A stretch of 64,000 nucleotides of DNA from CAWAWP01 sp963841205 (GCA_963841205.1 CAWJCH010000020.1:11825-75824), one strand, 5' to 3'; positions 44,320-58,356 are shown, numbered from the stretch's first letter. Numbers and translations are program-made. The notes: generated by a model not told the origin, from the sequence alone.

Positions 44320-45686
44320 CTACATCGCCTCGCGCACGATCGCCTCGCGCGCCACGCGCACGATCGCCGCGACGCTGCGGTCGACGTCCTCCGTCGTCGT
44401 CGCCCACGACGAGACGCTGATGCGCATCGCCGCGCGCCCCTGCCAGACCGTCGGCCCGACCCAGAGCGTCCCCTCCTGCTGCACCGCCGCGATCACGCGC
44501 CGCGTCGTCTCGTCGTCGCGGAAGCGCACCAGCACCTGATTCAGCACCACGTCGTTGAGGATCTCGTAGCCCGCCGCGCTCAGCTCCTCCGCGAAGCGCG
44601 TCGCGTGCTGGCAGCAGCGCTCCACCAGTTCCGCCACGCCGCTGCGTCCCAGCGTGCGCAGCGCCGCCCAGACCTCCACGCCGCGGGCCCGTCGCGACGT
44701 TTCCGGCGTGTAGAGCATCGGCTCGCGCCGCTCCCCCTGCACCAGATACGCCGCCGTCGCCGAGAGCGCCGCCCGCAGATGCTCCGGCTCGCGGACGAAG
44801 GCGAGCCCGCTATCGTACGGCGTGTTGAGCCATTTGTGTCGCGTCGGTCGCCAAGGAATCTGCTGCCGTATGACCCGCGATGAGGTGCGCCCGCGCCGGG
44901 TCAGCAGCCGCCCAGAGGCCGAACGCCCCGTCGATGTGTACCCACGCGTCCGCCGCATGCGCCCAGGCGATGATCTCTGGCAGCGGATCGAACGCGCCAG
45001 TATTCACGTTGCCCGCCTGCACGCAGACGATGGTCGGCCCACTGATCGCGGGGAGGGCGTCGGCGCGCATGCGTCCCTGCCCATCGACGGGCACGCGGAC
45101 GACACGCTCGCGGCCCAGGCCGAGCATGCTGAGCGCCTTGAAGAGCGTCGAGTGCGCCTCCTCGCCCACCACCACCGTGATCGGTGGCGCGCCGAAGAGG
45201 CCCTGCGCCTCCACGTCCCAGCCAACCTTGGCGAGCACGGCATGACGCGCTGCGGCCAGACACGAAAAGTTCGCCATGGTCGCGCCGGTCACGAATCCGG
45301 CTCCGGTTCCTTTGGGGAGCCCGAGTATATCGACAAGCCAGCTCCAGCGCGATCTCTTCCAACTCTGCGGCGGCGGGAGACGCGACGAGCAGCCCCGCGT
45401 TCTGGTCCCACGCGGTGGCGAGCCAGTTCGCCGCCACCGTGACGGGCAGCGATCCGCCGATGACGAAGCCGAAGAAGCGCGGACCCGCCGAGGCCACCGT
45501 CGCCGGTGAGCCGACGTCATCCAGCAGCGCCAACGTCTCCTCGGGCGATTGCGGCCCCTCCGGCAGCGGACCTCCCAGCGCGGCCAGCCCCGCCAACGCC
45601 TCCGGCGAGGGGGAGACGCGCCGCTCCGGCAGCCCGGAGAGATAGCGCGCGGCCCGTTCGCTCGCGTCGCGCAGCAGCTCGTCCAT
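44320..45686 (-). pseudogene. PLP-dependent (aromatic L-amino acid type) decarboxylase with two frameshifts
   Basis: From ATG 45686 the product reads MDELLRDASERAARYLSGLP to ELEEIALEL, then needs a shift near 45338-45345 to continue WLVDILGLPKGTGAGFVTGATMANF (quoted in parts), and a second near 44836-44842, just before the PLP lysine, to continue HKWLNTPYDSGLAFVREPEHL. Each shift is one extra base. The GAGFVTGATMANF, WVHIDGAFGLW and HKWLNTPYD motifs are those of group II decarboxylases. As sequenced no enzyme is made; with the two bases removed a ~455-residue enzyme results. Confidence 0.85.
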
Positions 45687-45854
45687 GGTGTGTGCCTCCC
45701 CCTTGCTCGGCGGCAGTTCACGACAATGCCCATGCAGGGCGAGGCGGGCCTCCCCCTACCCGCCGGGGAACTTCCTGCGCCACTTAGCCGACGAGCACCC
45801 GTTTTGTCGCATAGCGGGCGTCCGATGAACACCCGCATTCCCTCGCGGCGGCGC

Positions 45855-46124
45855 TCAGTTATTGCACGAGCAAGCGCCGCCGCAACTACAGCCATCGTCG
45901 AAGTCGTCGCCGCCCTCGTCGCCCATCTCACCCATATCGCCGCCGAACTCGCCGAAGTCGTCATCTCCGCCGCCGCGCGAGCGCTTCGCCACCAGCGAGA
46001 GCAGCTTGCGCGTATGCGTGCCGTGGCACTTCTCGCAGATCATCGGCTGCTGCGACGCCTCGTAGCTCGTCAGCACCTCGAACTTGCCCCGGCAGTCCGT
46101 GCAGTAGAACTCATAGATCGGCAT
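45855..46124 (-). CDS. FmdB-family zinc ribbon protein
   Basis: MPIYEFYCTDCRGKFEVLTS is the classic FmdB start with the first CxxC; CEKCHG is the second. The 89-residue protein then has an Asp/Gly-rich tail (GGGDDDFGEFGGDMGEMGDE) and a Cys-rich end (CSCGGACSCNN), which may bind a metal. GAGGGAG lies 8 bases before the ATG at 46124; a longer frame upstream is not family-like. The family's role is unclear despite the old 'regulatory protein' name. Confidence 0.9.
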   Translation of the reverse strand: MPIYEFYCTDCRGKFEVLTSYEASQQPMICEKCHGTHTRKLLSLVAKRSRGGGDDDFGEFGGDMGEMGDEGGDDFDDGCSCGGACSCNN

Positions 46125-46326
46125 ACAAAATCTCCCTCGCCTAACGTGGACGTATGCCGAGATTATGGAACATGGCGCGAGCGAAGGCAATCGGGCCGAG
46201 ACTTCTCCTGTGAGGAGGTTCGAGTACGTCTCGGGGCTTGGTGCGGCAACGCGGCAGAGCAAGATGATCAGGGTAATGCATGTGCATGCAGGCCCCGTCG
46301 TGAGGTGACCTACATGACCTGGATTT

Positions 46327-46509
46327 TCATGAAATCAGTGGCCAAGCATGCATCGAGGAGCCAGGCACGCGCGCGATGGTCGCGGCTGCCATGCCGCTCG
46401 CGAGGAGCCAGAGGAAGTGCCGGTGGCGGCGTTCGACTGGGTCGCAGGCGTGCCGAAATCGTGCGTGCAGCTCGTCGTCGGTCAGGTGGAGGGGTGCGGT
46501 GGATGCGTC
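46327..46509 (-). pseudogene. IS630-family transposase N-terminal fragment
   Basis: LHLTDDELHARFRHACDPVE then RRHRHFLWLLASGMAAATIA matches the start of IS630-type transposases ('LsdeeL..ry..a.dpvers...ilwLla.G.t...iA'). It breaks off after ARVPGSS, and the DDE catalytic part is absent. The surrounding 46125-46788 has no other gene, so it is a small remnant of an old insertion. Confidence 0.5.
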
Positions 46510-46788
46510 GGGCCATGCCACCGGTTCTACAACGAGAGCGTGCGACGCCGCATCACACGTCTCTGGATCGATCGCGATGCCGCAGTTCAACAGGGACGAG
46601 CGCAAACGCCGGAGGTTTGTCATGCGCACCCACCGTGACGTGCCGCACACTTCGGCGGCGTCACGAGGGGGGAGCGTCATGGCATCAGACGTGGGTACAA
46701 CGTGCATTGACGGTTGGGAAATGACGGAAGGCCGAGCAGTCGCCTGCCCGGCCCTCTGCAAACTCTGCGAACTCCGTGTCCTCTGTGG

Positions 46789-51152
<4,364 letters not shown>

Positions 51153-51373
51153 GGCGATCTGCCCCTTTGCAGTGGAGGTGGGGGAACTGTGGTACCCCGC
51201 AGTATAGCGCAGAGACCTTGCCATCAGCCTTCCCATGGGAGCAGGCGGCAAGGTGCGCGCTATGGTTCTGCAAGAAGTATAGCGGGCAAGCCATCCGAGA
51301 GGGGAATGCCCCGTATCGGATTCGCCGATGACAGGGGCAACGAGGCGAGACTATCTGGGGGCATCTCTGCGCG
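51153..51373. other. Intergenic, upstream of acnA
   Basis: No gene seen. The acnA promoter should lie here on the minus strand; no canonical -35/-10 pair stands out. Confidence 0.3.
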
Positions 51374-52129
51374 CTATGCCGCCCGGCCAGTGGCGATCCA
51401 CGTCGCCCAATCGGGGCGACCATGTTCGCGGGCGACCTCGGCGGCGTGGTGCCAGTCGTAGGATAGCGCGATGTGCTCGACCTGCCAGGAGGTTGGCGTT
51501 TTGGTGAGCAGGGCGTAGCGGGCGTGGGGGCTGCCGGACTCCATCGCGTAGGGGAAGGGCTCGTCCATCGTGTAGGCGGATAGGCCGACGCTGCCGGGAT
51601 TGACGAGCAACTTGCCACTTGGGAGGTAGACCGTGCGGGAGAGATGGCTATGCCCGGAGAGGATTAGCGAGTGCGGGATGGCGGCGACGCTGGCCTCGAT
51701 GGCGCTTGTGCTGCGCAGGTGGACGCCGGTTATCGATACCTCTTCTAGAAGATAGGGTGCGTCGAAGAGGTCGCCGTGGCAGAGGTAGGTGTCGCCGGGA
51801 AGAACGGCGGTGTCGGGTTGGGCGCGGAGCCAGTCCAGGTGGGCTGGGATGATCTGGTCGAGCGTGTAGGTGCGAGAGGGACCGGGCTCTCCCACGGGCG
51901 TGAAGAGGATTCGGTCGTCATTGCCGCAGATGCTGAGGATGTTGCGGGCGATGAGGATATCCGCAGTGCCCACGGGATCGAGCGGTCCGGTGAGGCTGTC
52001 GCCGAGGTTGACGATCTGGCTGACGCCGCGCCGGTCGATGTCGGCCAGGACGGCTTCGAGCGCCCAGCGGTTGCCGTGGATGTCGGCGATGGCGGCGAAC
52101 GTAAACGGCGGCGACGGATCTATTGGCAT
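51374..52129 (-). CDS. Metallophosphoesterase family protein
   Basis: ADIHGNRWALEAVL is the DxH motif with the GN following, NLGDSLTGPLDP is GDx2G-like, ICGNDDR is the GNxD/E motif, and LSGHSHLSRTVYLPSGKLLVNPGSVG holds the GHxH site and the conserved NPGSV (quoted: LSGHSHL, LVNPGSVG). These bind two metals in YfcE/MJ0936-like phosphodiesterases. The ATG 52129 overlaps the stop of the upstream DUF3052 gene (TGATG). The substrate is unknown; cyclic nucleotide or phosphodiester roles are known in the family. Confidence 0.9.
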   Translation of the reverse strand: MPIDPSPPFTFAAIADIHGNRWALEAVLADIDRRGVSQIVNLGDSLTGPLDPVGTADILIARNILSICGNDDRILFTPVGEPGPSRTYTLDQIIPAHLDWLRAQPDTAVLPGDTYLCHGDLFDAPYLLEEVSITGVHLRSTSAIEASVAAIPHSLILSGHSHLSRTVYLPSGKLLVNPGSVGLSAYTMDEPFPYAMESGSPHARYALLTKTPTSWQVEHIALSYDWHHAAEVAREHGRPDWATWIATGRAA

Positions 52130-52545
52130 CACCGATCCTTCAGGCGATAGACGAACTTGAGGCCGGACCAGGTGGGATCAACGGCGGCGATCTTCACGTC
52201 TACCAGCCCGACGGCCAGGCCAGCCTCGCGGACGACGGTTTCGTCCACGTCGGTCGGGACTTTGGCGGCCTTCTTGGGCCAGGAGATCCAGAGGGTGCCG
52301 GTAGGGGCGAGGGCGGCCTTCAGCGGCGGCAGGTGGACGCGCAGCGCGGCGTGGTCGGTGAAGAAGGCGTGGATGAAGTCGAGCGCGGCGGCTCCATCGA
52401 GCGACGCGACGACATCGGCGTGCGCGGCGGCGTCACCCAGCGCCTCGCGATAACCGTCAGGGGCGTCAAGGAGATAGGCGGACATGCCGGGCTTGAGGCC
52501 CAACTTCTCCGCCAGCGTCCGCTGCGCGTAGCCTGACCGCTGCAT
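52129..52545 (-). CDS. DUF3052 family protein
   Basis: This 138-residue protein reads AEKLGLKPGMSAYLLDAPDGY, then a middle part with FIHAFFTDHAALRVHLPPLK, then LAPTGTLWISWPKKAAKVPTDVDE (quoted in parts: GTLWISWPKKAAKVPTDV), VVREAGLAVGLVDVKIAAVD and WSGLKFVYRLKDR. These are the DUF3052 signatures, a family of unknown function with an SAM-methyltransferase-like look. Its stop overlaps the start of the metallophosphoesterase gene, so the two are translated together. Confidence 0.88.
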   Translation of the reverse strand: MQRSGYAQRTLAEKLGLKPGMSAYLLDAPDGYREALGDAAAHADVVASLDGAAALDFIHAFFTDHAALRVHLPPLKAALAPTGTLWISWPKKAAKVPTDVDETVVREAGLAVGLVDVKIAAVDPTWSGLKFVYRLKDR

Positions 52546-52686
52546 GGCGCGCCCTCCATGCCTAATCCATGATTTCGATGTCGCACAGTAGACTACTATT
52601 GAGATACTACGCTTCCCAACACCTCAATCTCAGCGAGTCGGGGGAGTCAGGCACATGAGCACGAACACGCCAACCGAAATGATGCA

Positions 52687-52977
52687 CTATGCGTCGCCCC
52701 ATATCCTGACAAAACGATAGCGTCGCCACATCTCACCTCTGAGACTTTCCAATTCGGCATCGGGCTGTTCGGCGTCGGGCTGCGGTTGATACAGTACCTG
52801 GCGGCGATCGGCGTAGTGCGGGCCGTCAGCGAAGAAGTCGATCTCTGGCCTGAATCGGAGCAGGTAGGCGTTCATATTCGTGTACGCGCGGAACCACAGA
52901 ATCAACCCGATGATGCCGCCTACAATCGTCACAGCAGAGAATATGGTGCCCCCAATGCCCCCAATAGCCGTAAACAC
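52687..52977 (-). CDS. Small membrane protein of unknown function
   Basis: A 96-residue protein with one helix near the N-terminus (TIFSAVTIVGGIIGLILWF) followed by a charged cytoplasmic tail (RAYTNMNAYLLRFRPEIDFF, RRQVLYQPQPDAEQPDAELE, RGEMWRRYRFVRIWGDA). It starts 15 bases after the MFS gene end on the same strand, so it is probably the last gene of that operon. No family is recognised. Confidence 0.6.
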   Translation of the reverse strand: MFTAIGGIGGTIFSAVTIVGGIIGLILWFRAYTNMNAYLLRFRPEIDFFADGPHYADRRQVLYQPQPDAEQPDAELESLRGEMWRRYRFVRIWGDA

Positions 52978-52992
52978 AGCGGATTCACCCTT

Positions 52993-54407
52993 CTATGCGC
53001 TCCCACGGCGACGCTTGCGACGGGATAGGGTGAGACTGGCGAACATGATCAGGCCGAGCAGCAGGGGGAAGATAGCGGGGAGCGCAAGGCCGGCTTCGGG
53101 GCGGAACTGGGTGATGGTGTAGCCGGCGGCGAGGGGACCGAGGAAGATGCCGCCAGCGTAGGCGAAGTTGTAGGCGGCGTAGATCGCGCCGTAAGGGGCC
53201 TTCTCGGCGGGCGCGTCGCCCCTGCCGAGGGTGGTCAGTAGCTCCAGCGTGGGCACGAGGGTGAACGGCGCGGCGAAGCCCAGCGCGGCGAGCGCGACGG
53301 CGATGTGGACGACCGAGGTGCTGACGGCGATCATGATGAGGGCCAGCGCGGCGAAGAGCATGCCGAAGATGATCGTCACCTGCGCGCCGAGCTGGCGCGT
53401 GGTGTAGCCGACCAGCGGCAGGGCCAGCGTGTTCACCAGGACGGTGCCGCCGAAGAAGAGGCCGATGGAGAGCGCGTGCAGACCGAAGCGCGAGCCGAGC
53501 AGTGGCGGCAGCGTCGGTTCGAGCAGCGCCAGCACGCCCGCGCCGATCAACGTGGCGATCAGCGCCAGCACGAAACGCCCGTCGCGGAGCAGCGCGCGGG
53601 TGGCGCCGTGCGGCTGCGCATTTCGCTCGGTGGCATCGCGGCCAGGGAGGAAGATCACCCGACCGATGCCGTCCAGCGCGACGAGGATCATACCGACGAC
53701 GAATGGCGCGCGAAAGCCGCCCCAGGTGTAGAGCGCGCCGCCGAGGGGCGGGCCGAGCAGTGTGCCGACGCCGGTGGCGACGAAGATGCGCCCGAAGGCC
53801 GCCGGACGCTCGCGCTCGGTGACGATCTGCGCCAGCAGCGAGAGCCCCGCCGTCCAGGTGAACGCGCCGGCGACGCCCTGGGCCGCCCGCGCGACGAAGA
53901 GCCACGTGAGGTCGGTGGCGAAAGCAAACAGCATCGTCGCGCCGAGCAGCGCGAAGAGGCCCGCGAGCAGCGTGCGCCGCCCACCGAGGCGATCCGCGAG
54001 CCACCCGGCGATCGGCGTCGCCAGGAAGAGCCCCCCGGCGTAGGATCCGAAGAGCGCGCCGGTGACGACGGGCGAGGCGCCCAGCAACTCTGCGCGAACG
54101 GGCAGGAAAGGGACGACGAGGCCATAGAGCAGCAGATCGAGCCCGAACGCGACCTGGAGGACGGCCTGACCGGCGCGGCGATGCGCGATCGGCGTGGCGG
54201 CGCTGTCGAGGGCGGCGTGGCGGCGGGAGTTGCGGCGGCTCGTTCGGGGATCGGCGACTTGGGGACGTCGCTCGGGGGGAGGTCAACGACGGACTCACGC
54301 GATTCCTCCGCGAGAATGCCGACCCCTCCGGGAGGGGTGTGCTCAGATACGGCTGCCTCCGCTGCCTCCGCCGCCTCCGCTTGGCTTCCCTCCAGCGCCG
54401 TCGCCAT
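52993..54407 (-). pseudogene. MFS transporter with a one-base frameshift near the N-terminus
   Basis: The start MATALEGSQAEAAEAAEAAV at ATG 54407 follows GGAGG. This frame runs through a disordered tail to about 54200. The membrane part, starting RRAGQAVLQVAFGLDLLLYGLVVPF, lies in another frame; one base seems missing near 54180-54200. Motif A is GWLADRLGGRRTLL. About 12 helices follow, ending near 52993 in a basic tail. If the shift is an error the gene encodes a normal ~470-residue drug/sugar-type exporter. A TTG at 54087 could restart translation but would lose helix 1. Confidence 0.78.
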
Positions 54408-54639
54408 TCGACTCATCCTCCTTACCCACCGCCACAGGGGATCCGTTCCATAGGGCACGCACTGGTAGAACGAAGCAAGAAGCGACTAGCATCCTCGAAT
54501 TCGCGGCGGCATCGGGTCGGCTTGGTCGCAGCGCGGGGATTTTGGGGCTTCCCAGCCTTCAGGCTGAGGCACATCCCCGCTATAGGTCTATCTGCAGAAG
54601 CGACAACTTGGATGGGACCCTCTCAGGAGCAGGCCCGAC
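54408..54639. other. Intergenic with an IS-end-like hairpin
   Basis: No gene seen. Near 54543-54577, GGGGCTTCCCAGCCTTCAGG and the following CTGAGG and CATCCCC form a hairpin with a CTTCAG loop, much like the left-end hairpins of the IS605-type copies in this window, so it may be an IS remnant. Confidence 0.3.
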
Positions 54640-55608
54640 TCATGGCCGCTCTTGCTCGGTGAGGAAGATGGCGACCTGGAGGATGATGTCGTCGATCTGC
54701 TGGTTGCTGAGGCCGCCGAAGGCGTGGTCGCCGTCGTAGCTTATGTACTGTGCGAAGACGCGGTCGGATTGCAGGGCGGCCTGGAGCGCCTGGGATTGGC
54801 TCGGCGGCACGAGCGTATCTTGCGTGCCTTGGATGATCAGCGTCGGCGCGCTCTTCGGCGAGACGAGGAAGAGCGGCGAGGCGTCGCGATAGGCGGCGGG
54901 ATCGCTGGCGAGGGTCGCGCCGCCGAAGAGAGTCTGCAGGATCGACTGCTGCTCGCCGGAAGCGCCCTGGAGCGTCAGATCGACGGGGCCGAACGCGTCA
55001 ACGACACAGCTCACCATTGGGGACTGGTTGGCGTGCAGCGCAGCCTCGTCGCCGGGGTGGATCGCCGCGTCGGAGCCGAGGTAGACGGCGAGCTGGCCGC
55101 CGGCGGAGTCGCCATAGGCACACAGGCGCGCGGGGTCGAGCGCGATTCTGCCGGCGGAGGCGCGGAGCCAGCGCACGGCGAGCTGAGCGTCGACGAGCTG
55201 GTCCGGCCAGGGCGAGGCGGGCGCCAGCCGGTAGTTCATGGTGGCGGCGACGAAGCCGTGCTCGGCCAGTTGGCGGCAGAAGTCTTCGTAGAGGCTCTTG
55301 TCGCCGGTGGACCAGGCGCCGCCGTGGATCAGCAAGACGCCGGGGCGCGCGACCGTCGCGCCATGCGGGGTGCAGAGGTCCAGCGACTCGTCGGCATAGG
55401 GGCCATAGGCGACGTTGGAGCGCACATCGGCGGTATAGCCGTCCGGCGGGAAGGCGACATTGGCGACGGCGCTGGGCGTGCCACCGGCGGCGAGGCGCGT
55501 GTGGCTGCCGGCGGACGAGACGCAGCCGGCGAGGGCGACCAACGCCGTCGCGAGGAGCGACGTCAGGACGGCGGCGACGCGAGACGTGCGGATGCGCATG
55601 ATCGGCAT
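54640..55608 (-). CDS. Alpha/beta hydrolase (BD-FAE/esterase-like) lipoprotein
   Basis: The signal ends in lipobox ALAGC (about residue 28). LLIHGGAWSTGD is the HGGG-type oxyanion motif, CAYGDSAGGQLAVYLG the GxSxG nucleophile elbow (Ser in GDSAG), GTQDTLVP the Asp and GDHAFGGL the His. VVAATMNYRLAP-type sequence (FVAATMNYRLAPASPWP) is typical of esterase/BD-FAE hydrolases that cut acetyl or feruloyl esters from polysaccharide side chains. A lipoprotein anchor places it outside the cell. Confidence 0.9.
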   Translation of the reverse strand: MPIMRIRTSRVAAVLTSLLATALVALAGCVSSAGSHTRLAAGGTPSAVANVAFPPDGYTADVRSNVAYGPYADESLDLCTPHGATVARPGVLLIHGGAWSTGDKSLYEDFCRQLAEHGFVAATMNYRLAPASPWPDQLVDAQLAVRWLRASAGRIALDPARLCAYGDSAGGQLAVYLGSDAAIHPGDEAALHANQSPMVSCVVDAFGPVDLTLQGASGEQQSILQTLFGGATLASDPAAYRDASPLFLVSPKSAPTLIIQGTQDTLVPPSQSQALQAALQSDRVFAQYISYDGDHAFGGLSNQQIDDIILQVAIFLTEQERP

Positions 55609-55813
55609 GATCGGGCCTATCTCTTGGGGTATTCAGGCACGATGGATGTGGCGAGTATATGGATCCATTGGTGCGGTTGGTGCGGCATCATCCTTGCGGA
55701 ATACGAGGTATTCGCGCGATGGCGCATGCTGATTGAGTATACGCCAAAGGGTTTGAGCAGGTCGAGCGGCGCGTGCAGTGAAACGCGTCCGCCCGAACGA
55801 AGGAGGAGCAATC

Positions 55814-56008
55814 GTGGATCAGAGGAACACCCAGGGCGACGAGTTCGACTCGACCGACACGCTGAGCGAAGACCAACTCGATGAATTGGAGCAATCCGAG
55901 CGCCTGGGCGGCGCGGGAACGCTGCTGGACGACGAGTCGGTCGATCCGCTGGACGGCACGGACATGGACGAGCTTGAAGAACAGACCGATATGCAGTCCA
56001 ACGACTAG
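55814..56008 (+). CDS. Small acidic protein of unknown function
   Basis: The GTG at 55814 lies 5 bases after AAGGAGGAG. The 64 residues are very acidic (DEFDSTDTLSEDQLDELEQS, TDMDELEEQTDMQSND) and lack any Cys or membrane helix. It is probably disordered or partly helical. It lies 11 bases upstream of the YHS-domain gene and is likely translated with it. No family is recognised. Confidence 0.7.
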   Translation: MDQRNTQGDEFDSTDTLSEDQLDELEQSERLGGAGTLLDDESVDPLDGTDMDELEEQTDMQSND

Positions 56009-56019
56009 GAGCGGGACTG

Positions 56020-56277
56020 ATGCAGAACAACGACGACACGAGCGCTCTCGATGATCCGCTGGTGCAGCGGGCGCTGGACCCGAGCGGCCGGGGCAATGCG
56101 ATGGGCAACGGCAAGATGGCGAAAGACCCCGTCTGCGGTGTGATGGTGGACACCACGACGGCGCAGAATACACTGCCGGCGCCGATCGGCATGGCGGTGG
56201 ACACGCTGTACTTCGAATCGCCGGAGTGCAAGGCGCTGTTCGAGGCGAACCCGGATCAGTACATCGCCAATTACTAG
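56020..56277 (+). CDS. YHS-domain metal-binding protein
   Basis: KDPVCGVMVD is the opening of the YHS domain, and LYFESPECKALFEANPDQYI its conserved F.S..C...F..nP.qY tail, giving two Cys for metal binding. The ~30-residue N-terminus is acidic and disordered. YHS proteins are linked to copper or heavy-metal handling. It has 85 residues. It follows the acidic gene at 55814 and ends before a strong hairpin. Confidence 0.85.
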   Translation: MQNNDDTSALDDPLVQRALDPSGRGNAMGNGKMAKDPVCGVMVDTTTAQNTLPAPIGMAVDTLYFESPECKALFEANPDQYIANY

Positions 56278-56291
56278 GCGGAGCGAGACTT

Positions 56292-56334
56292 CACCCACGG
56301 CCCCCTCTCCCACACGGAGAGGGGGCCGTGGGTG
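56292..56334. terminator. Strong hairpin after the YHS gene
   Basis: CACCCACGGCCCCCTCTC pairs with GAGAGGGGGCCGTGGGTG around a short loop: about 18 pairs. There is only a weak T run (CGTTTA) after it, so it may act on both strands or be a repeat of the common CCCTCTCC type. Confidence 0.5.
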
Positions 56335-56446
56335 GCATCGTTTAGGGCAAGCGTCCTACACGTCGGCAGCCGCTGTTGTAGAATGCGGCGCGGTCGGGGA
56401 GCGGTCTCGGCCAGGGAAAAGGAGTGCGATCGAGGGGAAGGCGGCG

Positions 56447-56839
56447 ATGATGCAGGCGCAGAGCACGTTCACGATCGAAAGCTGGGAGGCGACGCCCTAT
56501 GACGAGGCGGAGGGCGCGACGCTGTCGCGGACGCGGGTGACGAAGGTGTTCTCCGGCGAGATCGAGGGGACGAGCACTGCGGAGCTGCTGATGGCGCAGG
56601 CGCAGGACGGCTCGGCGGCGTACGTGGGATTCGAGCGGATCGTGGGGCGCGTGAACGGGCGCGCGGGGAGCTTCGTGCTGCACCATAGTGCGACGATGAC
56701 GAAGGATGCGCAGTCGGCGAGATGGACGGTTGTGCCGGACTCGGGGACGGGGGAGCTGCGTACGCTGCGCGGCTCGGCGGTGATTACGGTTGAGGGGGAT
56801 GGCGAGCATACGTGTACCCTGGAGTATGAGGCGGAGTGA
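56447..56839 (+). CDS. DUF3224 family protein
   Basis: SWEATPYDEAEGATLSRTRV, VFSGEIEGTSTAELLMAQA, YVGFERIVGRVNGRAGSFVL and GELRTLRGSAVITVEGDGEH are the DUF3224 signatures, a small beta-barrel of allene-oxide-cyclase-like shape. It has 130 residues and no signal peptide. The function is not known. Start ambiguity: ATG 56447 or ATG 56450. Confidence 0.88.
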   Translation: MMQAQSTFTIESWEATPYDEAEGATLSRTRVTKVFSGEIEGTSTAELLMAQAQDGSAAYVGFERIVGRVNGRAGSFVLHHSATMTKDAQSARWTVVPDSGTGELRTLRGSAVITVEGDGEHTCTLEYEAE

Positions 56840-57007
56840 GGGACCGTACCCTCGACCCAGCGGACCTCACCTCTGCCAAGCCGCTGAGGGGACCCCGCCT
56901 CTCCCGCGAGGAGAGGGAGCGAAGCATAGCCACCGTGAAGGACGCGGGGGGCGAAGTCACCTGGCTCCCCGGGGCGGATCAAGAACGTGAGGCCGAAGGG
57001 GCGCGGG

Positions 57008-58240
57008 CTAGGCGCCGGGTGAGTGCAGCAGGCGCCAGCAGTCGCGGGCGACCATCCAATCCTCTTGGGTCTCGATGGCGAGGACGGCGACAGGTGAGTC
57101 GTCGGACGAGATGAGGGCGTCTGGGTGGCGCGTGGAGTTGCGCGCGGCGTCGAGTTTGACACCTAGGTGGCCGAGGGGGTCGCAGGCGCCGGCGCGAACC
57201 TCGGGCGCATGCTCGCCGATGCCCCCGGCGAAGATGATGGCGTCCACGCCGCCGAGGACGGCGGCCATCGCGCCGATGGAGGAGTGGAGTCGGTGGATGA
57301 ACATGTCGTAGGCGAGCGTGGCGCGAGGATTGCCCTTGGCGCGAGCTTCGAGCACGGCGCGCATGTCGCCGCTCACGCCGGAGATGCCTTTCAGGCCGGA
57401 CTCCAGGTTGAGGATTCGATCGAGATCTTCGGCGGTGACGTGGTCGGGGGCGGGGCGTCGCAGCAGGTACGTCAGGATGCCGGGGTCCACCGAGCCTGAG
57501 CGACTGCCCATCATCAGGCCCTCCATCGGCGTGAAGCCCATGGTGGTGTCGATGCTGCGGCCATCCCGGATCGCGGCGAGCGAGCATCCGTTGCCGAGGT
57601 GGCAGGTGACGAGCCTCAGCGCATGCAGATCGCGGCCCAGCAGCTGTGCGGCGCGCTCGGCACAGTACTGGTGGCTAATGCCGTGGAAACCGAAGCGGCG
57701 GATGCCTTGCTCATACCAGGCGAAGGGTCCGGGATAGACGGCGGCGGCGAGCGGCATGTGGGCGTGGAAAGCGGTGTCGAAGGCCGCGATCTGCGGCACC
57801 TCCGCACCCAATACGTGCGTCGCCACCGCGATGCCGGCGAGCGCGGCGGGGTTGTGATCCGGCGCGATCTCGCTGTATTGCTCGATGGCGGCGGTGACCT
57901 GCGGGGTGATGCGGGCACTCTCCTGGTACGCGGGGCCACCGTGCACGATCCGATGCCCGACGGCCTCGACATCGCCGGGGCCGTCGATCATGCGCGTCGG
58001 CCCACTCCACAGCGTCTCGATCATCGCGCCGAGCGCGGACCGGCGATCTGGCGCCACTTCGCGCTCGACCGTCGCGCCGGCGGAGGTCCGCACGCGGAGT
58101 GACGCGCTCTTGGCCCCCTGATCCCAGTCGATCTGGGCTTCCCAAACGGGCGGCAACGCAGAGAGGCCGGGCGGCTCATCGAGCGCGTAGAGGCGGCTCT
58201 TCTGGCTGCTCGATCCGGCGTTGAGTGCGAGGATCTTCAT
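57008..58240 (-). CDS. ackA: Acetate kinase
   Basis: It has 410 residues, the usual length. LNAGSSSQKSRLYAL is the first phosphate motif, AFDTAFHAHMPLAAAVYPGP the conserved Thr/His loop, TCHLGNGCSLAAIRDGRS the adenosine/phosphate site, and FAGGIGEHAPEVR the C-terminal motif. It converts acetyl phosphate and ADP to acetate and ATP. It follows the phosphoketolase gene by 116 bases on the same strand, the classic xfp-ack pair: xylulose-5-P or fructose-6-P to acetyl phosphate, then ATP. A GC-rich hairpin lies in the gap. Confidence 0.95.
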   Translation of the reverse strand: MKILALNAGSSSQKSRLYALDEPPGLSALPPVWEAQIDWDQGAKSASLRVRTSAGATVEREVAPDRRSALGAMIETLWSGPTRMIDGPGDVEAVGHRIVHGGPAYQESARITPQVTAAIEQYSEIAPDHNPAALAGIAVATHVLGAEVPQIAAFDTAFHAHMPLAAAVYPGPFAWYEQGIRRFGFHGISHQYCAERAAQLLGRDLHALRLVTCHLGNGCSLAAIRDGRSIDTTMGFTPMEGLMMGSRSGSVDPGILTYLLRRPAPDHVTAEDLDRILNLESGLKGISGVSGDMRAVLEARAKGNPRATLAYDMFIHRLHSSIGAMAAVLGGVDAIIFAGGIGEHAPEVRAGACDPLGHLGVKLDAARNSTRHPDALISSDDSPVAVLAIETQEDWMVARDCWRLLHSPGA

Positions 58241-58356
58241 GCGCGGCTCTTGCTCTCCCTGCGGATTGACCTAACCCCTTGACCCCTTCCCCACGGGGGA
58301 AGGGGGGCCAGACTTGCCGCGCCGGGCGGTCGTCCCAAGCTACACTGGCTATAGAC

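Noticed and set aside
53305..54453. 382-codon plus-strand open frame
   Set aside because: It mirrors the MFS gene; its Arg/Glu/Asp-rich sequence has no signal or family-like motif.
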